Shown: positions 12,972-16,939 of the stretch, piece after piece
Numbering within the stretch: position 1 is the stretch's first letter
Layout of the letters: each line of letters opens with the position of its first letter
From: Pseudomonadota bacterium
GTDB lineage: Bacteria; Pseudomonadota; Alphaproteobacteria; Acetobacterales; Acetobacteraceae
NCBI GenBank assembly: GCA_021784255.1
Contig: JAJXSZ010000031.1
Location: 1 to 16,939, forward strand
Direction: 5' to 3'
Length of the DNA: 16,939 bases
Notes under the pieces: model-generated
What the model saw: only the letters and a program-made list of their open reading frames with translations
The model's database searches: none
Told to the model about the DNA's origin: nothing
Made by a program: the position numbers and the translations under genes

Positions 12972-13991
12972 TTGACGCTCAGCCCCACTCTTCGCCGCCG
13001 CACGTTGCTCACCGGAGCAGCGGCGCTGCCTGCCTTCGCGATCCTGACGCGACGCGGCGAGGCGGCGCAGTTCACCTGGAAGATGGCGACCGGTCAGGCG
13101 CCGAGCCACCCGGTGAACGTCCGCGCAACCGAGGCGATCGCCAAGATCAAGGCGGCCACCAGCGGTGCGCTCGACATCAAGCTCTATCCAGCGGCCCAGC
13201 TCGGCACCGATCCGCAACTGATCGCGCAGACCCGGCTCAACGGCATCCAGATCATGAACATGGCCAGCTCCGTGCTGGCGACGACGATTCCGGCCGCTGG
13301 CATCGTCAATATCGGCTATGCCTTCCTCTCGCCCACCGACGTCTGGAAGGCGGTGGACGGGCCGCTCGGCCAGTACGTCGCCGCGCAGATCGATGCGCAC
13401 GGGATGCACCAGCTCGGGGCGAGTTGGGAGAACGGGTTCCGTAACCTCACCTCCGGCACGAAGCCGGTGAAGGGGCCGGCGGACCTGCACAATTTCAAGA
13501 TCCGCGTGCCGCCGGCGCCGATCCTGTCCTCGATGTTCGCCGCGTTCGGTGCGGCGCCGACCTCGATGGATTTCAGCGAGGTCTACACGTCGCTCGAAAA
13601 CCACGTGGTGGACGGACAGGAGAACCCGCTGGCGATCATCGCCACGGCCAAGCTCTACGCGGTGCAGAAATACCTCAGCATGACGCGCCACGCCTGGGAC
13701 GGCTACCTGATCATCGCCAGCAAGACGGCCTTCGCGCAGCTGCCGGCGAAGTGGCAGCAGGTCGTCACCGAAGCGTTCAGTGCCGCCGGCCGGGCCGAAC
13801 GCGAGGACATCGCCGGCCTGAGCGCCTCGCTCAGCAAAGAGCTCGTTGCCAAGGGCATGCAACTGATCGACGTCGATACGAAAGCGTTCCAGAGCGCCCT
13901 GGCCAAGACCAGCTACTATGCGCACTGGAAGCAGAAATTCGGCCCCGAAGCCTGGGGCCTGCTGGAAAAGACCACGGGCAAGCTCGGCTGA
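12972..13991 (+). CDS. dctP: TRAP transporter solute-binding protein (DctP family), Tat-exported
   Basis: The 339-residue periplasmic binding protein captures the substrate for the TRAP permease encoded next. The signal sequence carries a twin-arginine motif (LRRRTLLTGAAALPAFAIL, residues 7-25), indicating export of the folded protein, with cleavage probably near GEAAQ (29-33). DctP hallmarks are HPVNVRATEAIAKI, LYPAAQLGTD, the NFKIRVP arginine (R178), which in the family usually binds a substrate carboxylate, and YTSLENHVVDGQENP (205-219). The start is TTG, 5 bases after AGGAGG (12961-12966); the ATG at 12967 is out of frame and gives only ATG-ATT-TGA. The carboxylate-binding arginine suggests an acidic substrate such as a sugar acid, although some DctP proteins bind neutral sugars or polyols. 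Confidence 0.93.
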   Translation: MTLSPTLRRRTLLTGAAALPAFAILTRRGEAAQFTWKMATGQAPSHPVNVRATEAIAKIKAATSGALDIKLYPAAQLGTDPQLIAQTRLNGIQIMNMASSVLATTIPAAGIVNIGYAFLSPTDVWKAVDGPLGQYVAAQIDAHGMHQLGASWENGFRNLTSGTKPVKGPADLHNFKIRVPPAPILSSMFAAFGAAPTSMDFSEVYTSLENHVVDGQENPLAIIATAKLYAVQKYLSMTRHAWDGYLIIASKTAFAQLPAKWQQVVTEAFSAAGRAEREDIAGLSASLSKELVAKGMQLIDVDTKAFQSALAKTSYYAHWKQKFGPEAWGLLEKTTGKLG

Positions 13992-14000
13992 GACTCGCGC

Positions 14001-14031
14001 GGGCGGGACGGGGCACTGCCCGGTCCCGCCC
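14001..14031. promoter_or_regulatory. Strong stem-loop between dctP and dctQM
   Basis: GGGCGGGAC (14001-14009) pairs perfectly with GTCCCGCCC (14023-14031). Inside, GGGC (14011-14014) pairs with GCCC (14018-14021) around the loop ACT, with one G-G mismatch between the two stems. It starts 9 bases after the dctP stop in a 120-base gap. A hairpin here would protect the dctP message or reduce read-through, giving more binding protein than permease, a pattern known for binding-protein transporters. The remaining bases up to the next gene show nothing else. Confidence 0.55.
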
Positions 14032-14111
14032 CGTCGGGCCTGGCGCGGTCCGAGCGGCTGGCGCGATGCTGACGCGCGCGTCGTGACGGACCGGGAGGGG
14101 AGGAAGCAATC

Positions 14112-15962
14112 ATGCAGGCAGAGCTCGCGGCGGCGGAGCCGGTACGGGCGCGGAGCGGGTTTGCCCGCGGCGCGGACGCGGCGCTCGACGCGCTCGGCGT
14201 CCTGCTGCTCGGCTGCGAGGTTCTGGTGCTGTTCGCCGGCATCGTCGCACGCAGCGTCTTCGTCCATCCGCTGATCTGGTCCTCCGATCTTGCCGAGTTG
14301 GTGTTCGTCTGGCTCACCATGGTGGGGGCGGCGATCGCGGTGCGCGACGACCGGCACATGCGCATGACGGCGTTCGTCAAGGCGCTGCCGGAGGCATGGC
14401 AGGCCAGGCTGCGGGCCGCCGCGGACGTCATCCAGCTCGTGACCGTGCTCGCCATGATCCGCCCGAGCCTTGCCTTTCTCGACATCGAGCGGCTGTCCTC
14501 GCTGACCGATCTCGGAATCTCCAGCGCCTGGGAAGCGGCAAGCCTGGTCGCGGGCTTTCTGATCATCGCGATCTATCTCGTGCGCGATCTGTTCGCGCAT
14601 CATGGCAGTGCATTCTGGCGCGGGGCGCTGGGGACCGCGGTACTGGTCGGTCTCGCCTGGCTCGCGGGGCGAGGGCTGGCTGCCTATGCGTTGCCCGAGG
14701 TGATCTTCGTCTTCGCCGTCATGCTGTTCGCCGCGGTGCTGATCGGTGTGCCTATTGCGTTCGCCTTCGCCTTTTGCACCGCTTTCTACCTCGCGGTCAC
14801 CGCCAGTGCGCCGCTCGCCGTGATGGCAAGCCAGGTCGAGCAGGGCACCAGCTCGATCCTGCTGCTGGCGGTGCCGCTGTTCGTGTTTCTTGGTGGCCTG
14901 CTGTCGGTGACGAAGCTGGCACCGGCGATGATGCAGTTCCTCACCGATCTGATCGGGCAGGTGAAGGGCGGACTCTTCTATGTGCTGATCGGTGGCATCC
15001 TGCTTGTCTCCGGTATCTCCGGCGCCAAGACGGCGGATCTTGCCGCGGTGGCCCCCGTCGTCGTGCCGGAAATGAAACGACAGAGGCTCGACGAGGGACA
15101 TATCCTCTCGGTGGTCTCCTGCTGCGGCGCGATGGCCGAGACGATTCCGCCCTCGATCGTGCTGATCATCATCGGTGCCGTCACCGGCACTTCCATCTCC
15201 GCCCTGTTCGCGGCGGGGCTGATGCCGGCGGTCCTTCTGGCTGGCATCCTGGCACTGCTGGCGCGGCTTTGGATCGGCGCCCGGGGCACCGCCTCGGGGC
15301 CGCGGGCCGACGCACGGCAGATCCTGCGCAGCTTCCTCTATGGGCTGCCGGCGCTGATCCTGCCCTTCGTCATCCGCTTCAGCGTCATCGACGGCATCGC
15401 AACCGCGACCGAGGTTGCCACCATCGGCACCGTCTATGCGATCGTGCTCGGTGCCGTGTTCTATGGCGGCTACCGGCCGGCGGCCCTCTACGATTGCGCC
15501 GCCAAGACGGTCGGGCTCGCCGGCGCCATCATGTTCATCATCGCGGTTGCCACCGCCATGAGCTGGACGCTGACGCAGTCCGGCTTCGCGCGCGATATTA
15601 CGGACCTGATGCTGGCACTGCCTGGCGGCCGGTATGGTTTCATGCTCGGATCGATTGCGCTGATGATCCTTCTCGGCAGCATTCTGGAAGGCATCCCGAT
15701 CCTGGTGCTGTTCGGCCCGATCCTGTTCCCGATCGCGCGCAACCTGCACATCAGCGACGTGCATTACGGGATCGTGGTGGTGCTGGCGATGGGCATCGGC
15801 CTGTTCGCGCCGCCGGTCGGCCTCGGCTACTATGCCGCCGGGATCATCACCGAGATCGATCCCGACAAGGGGTTGCGGCCGATCTGGGGCTATCTCACGG
15901 CGCTGGTGCTCGGCCTCCTGGTGATCGCCTTCGTTCCCTGGGGGGCATTCGGCGCGGGCTGA
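14112..15962 (+). CDS. dctQM: TRAP transporter fused small and large permease (DctQM)
   Basis: This 616-residue inner-membrane protein joins both TRAP permease subunits. Residues about 25-180 form the DctQ part, with four membrane segments, IWSSDLAELVFVWLTMVGAA and DRHMRMTAFV. About 195-615 is the DctM part, belonging to the ion-transporter superfamily, starting at LPEVIFVFAVMLFAAVLIGV. It has VPLFVFLGGLLS, the conserved GISGAKTADLAAVAPVVVPE (301-320) and GLFAPPVGLGYY near the end. TRAP transporters use a sodium or proton gradient rather than ATP. A GGGAGGGGAGGAAG purine run precedes the ATG at 14112. Fused QM proteins are common and need no frameshift explanation. It is the last gene of the apparent operon; the convergent livM ends 32 bases away. 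Confidence 0.95.
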   Translation: MQAELAAAEPVRARSGFARGADAALDALGVLLLGCEVLVLFAGIVARSVFVHPLIWSSDLAELVFVWLTMVGAAIAVRDDRHMRMTAFVKALPEAWQARLRAAADVIQLVTVLAMIRPSLAFLDIERLSSLTDLGISSAWEAASLVAGFLIIAIYLVRDLFAHHGSAFWRGALGTAVLVGLAWLAGRGLAAYALPEVIFVFAVMLFAAVLIGVPIAFAFAFCTAFYLAVTASAPLAVMASQVEQGTSSILLLAVPLFVFLGGLLSVTKLAPAMMQFLTDLIGQVKGGLFYVLIGGILLVSGISGAKTADLAAVAPVVVPEMKRQRLDEGHILSVVSCCGAMAETIPPSIVLIIIGAVTGTSISALFAAGLMPAVLLAGILALLARLWIGARGTASGPRADARQILRSFLYGLPALILPFVIRFSVIDGIATATEVATIGTVYAIVLGAVFYGGYRPAALYDCAAKTVGLAGAIMFIIAVATAMSWTLTQSGFARDITDLMLALPGGRYGFMLGSIALMILLGSILEGIPILVLFGPILFPIARNLHISDVHYGIVVVLAMGIGLFAPPVGLGYYAAGIITEIDPDKGLRPIWGYLTALVLGLLVIAFVPWGAFGAG

Positions 15963-15994
15963 GGCGGGATCGGCGGGCGCGCCTCGGCTCTCGC

Positions 15995-16939
15995 TCAGCT
16001 TTCGGGGATGAGCCCTTTCGGGCTGAAGCGCAGCACCAGCAGGAGCACCAGGCCCACGGCTGGCAGCCGCATCTCCACGGCGCTGTTGACGAGGTGGGTC
16101 TTGAGCGGACCGTCGGCCAGCGGCGACGTCAGTAACGCGAACAGGTGTGGCCCGACGCTGCCTGCCTCATCCCAGATCAGCATCACGATGAGCGCGCCGA
16201 GCACCGAGCCCCAATTGCTGCCGGAGCCCCCGAGGATCACCATCGCCCAGATGAGGAACGTGTAACGCAGGGCATCGTTGTAGTTCACTGGCGCGAACAG
16301 GCCGTGCAGCATCACGAAGAGCGCACCGGCGATGCCGATCACCGCACAGCCCAGCACGAAGACCTGCAGGTGCCGGCGCTTCACGTCCTTGCCCATCGCT
16401 TCGGCTGCCACTTCGTTGTCGCGGATGGCCCGCATCATGCGCCCCCAGGGCGAGCGCAGCGACAGTTCCGCGAGCAGCAGGATGACCAGCAGGATCGTGG
16501 TGAACAGTGCGGCGAAGCAAAGGGCGACGAAGACGGTCGAGGTTGTCGTCAGCCGCATGCCAAGTGCATGGGCGAGGTCAATGAACCACGACTGCTTCTG
16601 CAGCCCGACCTCGTCCGGCACTGGCCAGCGACTGATGCCGACCACATTTTTCACGCCGCGGGCGAGCCAGCTCTCGTTCATCAGGACCGAAATGACGATC
16701 TGGCCGATACCGAGCGTCGCAATCGCCAGGTAGTCCGAGCGCAGGCCGAGCGCGATCTTCGCCACCATCCAGCCGGCCGCGGCGGCGAAGGCGCCGGCGA
16801 TGAAGAACGAAACCGGGACGGGAAGACCAAGGCCACCGATATTGCCGGTGACGGCCGGGTTGATGGCTTCCACGGCACTGGCTGCCGGATTGAACACGAT
16901 GCGAAAGATCGTGACGCCGATGGCGAGGAACACGACCAG
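15995..16939 (-). CDS. livM: Branched-chain amino-acid-type ABC permease LivM (partial)
   Basis: The frame stays open to the right edge of the window, so the start is missing; about 314 residues are present and perhaps 30-60 are lost. LivM is one of two permeases of ABC importers for branched-chain amino acids, urea, amides or aromatic acids. Typical LivM stretches are LGLRSDYLAIATLGIGQIV, then SPWGRMMRAIRDNEVAAEAM with GKDVKRRHLQVFVLGCAVIG (the ATPase-contacting loop) and LIWAMVILGGSGSNWGSVLG. The protein ends PKGLIPES, as in many LivM proteins. A GTG at 16933 is in frame but is unlikely to be the true start, since the membrane segment before it is cut. Partner genes livH, livG and livF and a binding protein should lie to the right. 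The substrate cannot be told. Confidence 0.92.
   Translation of the reverse strand: MVVFLAIGVTIFRIVFNPAASAVEAINPAVTGNIGGLGLPVPVSFFIAGAFAAAAGWMVAKIALGLRSDYLAIATLGIGQIVISVLMNESWLARGVKNVVGISRWPVPDEVGLQKQSWFIDLAHALGMRLTTTSTVFVALCFAALFTTILLVILLLAELSLRSPWGRMMRAIRDNEVAAEAMGKDVKRRHLQVFVLGCAVIGIAGALFVMLHGLFAPVNYNDALRYTFLIWAMVILGGSGSNWGSVLGALIVMLIWDEAGSVGPHLFALLTSPLADGPLKTHLVNSAVEMRLPAVGLVLLLVLRFSPKGLIPES

Noticed and set aside
12921..15764. Very long minus-strand open frame (947 codons) antisense to dctP and dctQM
   Set aside because: It lies opposite two well-recognised TRAP genes and reads as Arg/His/Asp/Gln-rich sequence with no domain, the usual antisense shadow of GC-rich coding DNA.
14112..15962. 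DctQM as an assembly error joining two genes
   Set aside because: Fused DctQM proteins are common and the junction region encodes a normal linker between membrane segments.
15963..15994. GGCGGGCGCGCC-rich gap as a terminator between dctQM and livM
   Set aside because: Only short GC self-complementarity is seen, with no clear stem and no T-run.
14396..16135. Plus-strand open frame of 579 codons overlapping dctQM
   Set aside because: It is in another frame of a clear DctQM gene, is Arg/Gly/Ala-rich, runs into the opposite livM gene and lacks a ribosome site.

Overview
The window reads as chromosomal DNA of a GC-rich, Gram-negative bacterium, most likely an alphaproteobacterium able to use nitrate. 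The grounds are the strong G/C third-position bias, TRAP and branched-chain-amino-acid transporters, an Rrf2/NnrS/NnrU/RIC nitric-oxide set, and intergenic AGAGCAA...TTGCTCT elements resembling repeats common in that class. The taxonomic call is inference; an Acetobacteraceae-like or related Rhodospirillales host is a guess only. No tRNA, rRNA, CRISPR array, transposase or phage gene was seen.

Region 1 (1-6342), nitrate respiration and nitric oxide. narI (nitrate reductase gamma subunit) opens the window and is followed, with gaps of 7-8 bases or overlaps, by a cytoplasmic parvulin-type prolyl isomerase, a small unknown protein, nnrS and moeA. This looks like the tail of a narGHJI operon carrying maturation and molybdenum-cofactor functions. 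A di-iron RIC/YtfE/ScdA repair protein converges on moeA. It is divergent from an NsrR-like Rrf2 regulator, and two TGGTAT/ATACC inverted repeats lie between the two start codons. nnrU overlaps the regulator stop codon.

Region 2 (6343-9257), surface and envelope. Two inverted-repeat elements follow nnrU. Two divergent PEP-CTERM proteins follow, separated by about 570 bases of gene-free DNA with several palindromes. Next comes an outer-membrane-type lipoprotein with a glycine zipper and a C-terminal peptidoglycan-binding domain. The exosortase needed for PEP-CTERM processing is not in the window.

Region 3 (9258-15962), a catabolic locus. A LysR regulator is divergent from an apparent operon of SDR dehydrogenase, transketolase N-terminal half, transketolase C-terminal half, Tat-exported TRAP binding protein (dctP) and a fused TRAP permease (dctQM). 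A perfect 12-bp inverted repeat with a LysR-type T-N11-A core abuts the regulator start codon. Uptake, oxidation and C2 transfer in one unit suggest catabolism of a sugar, polyol or sugar acid whose identity cannot be read from the sequence. This is the most interesting unit of the window.

Region 4 (15995-16939) is the 3' part of a livM-type ABC permease, running off the right end on the minus strand.
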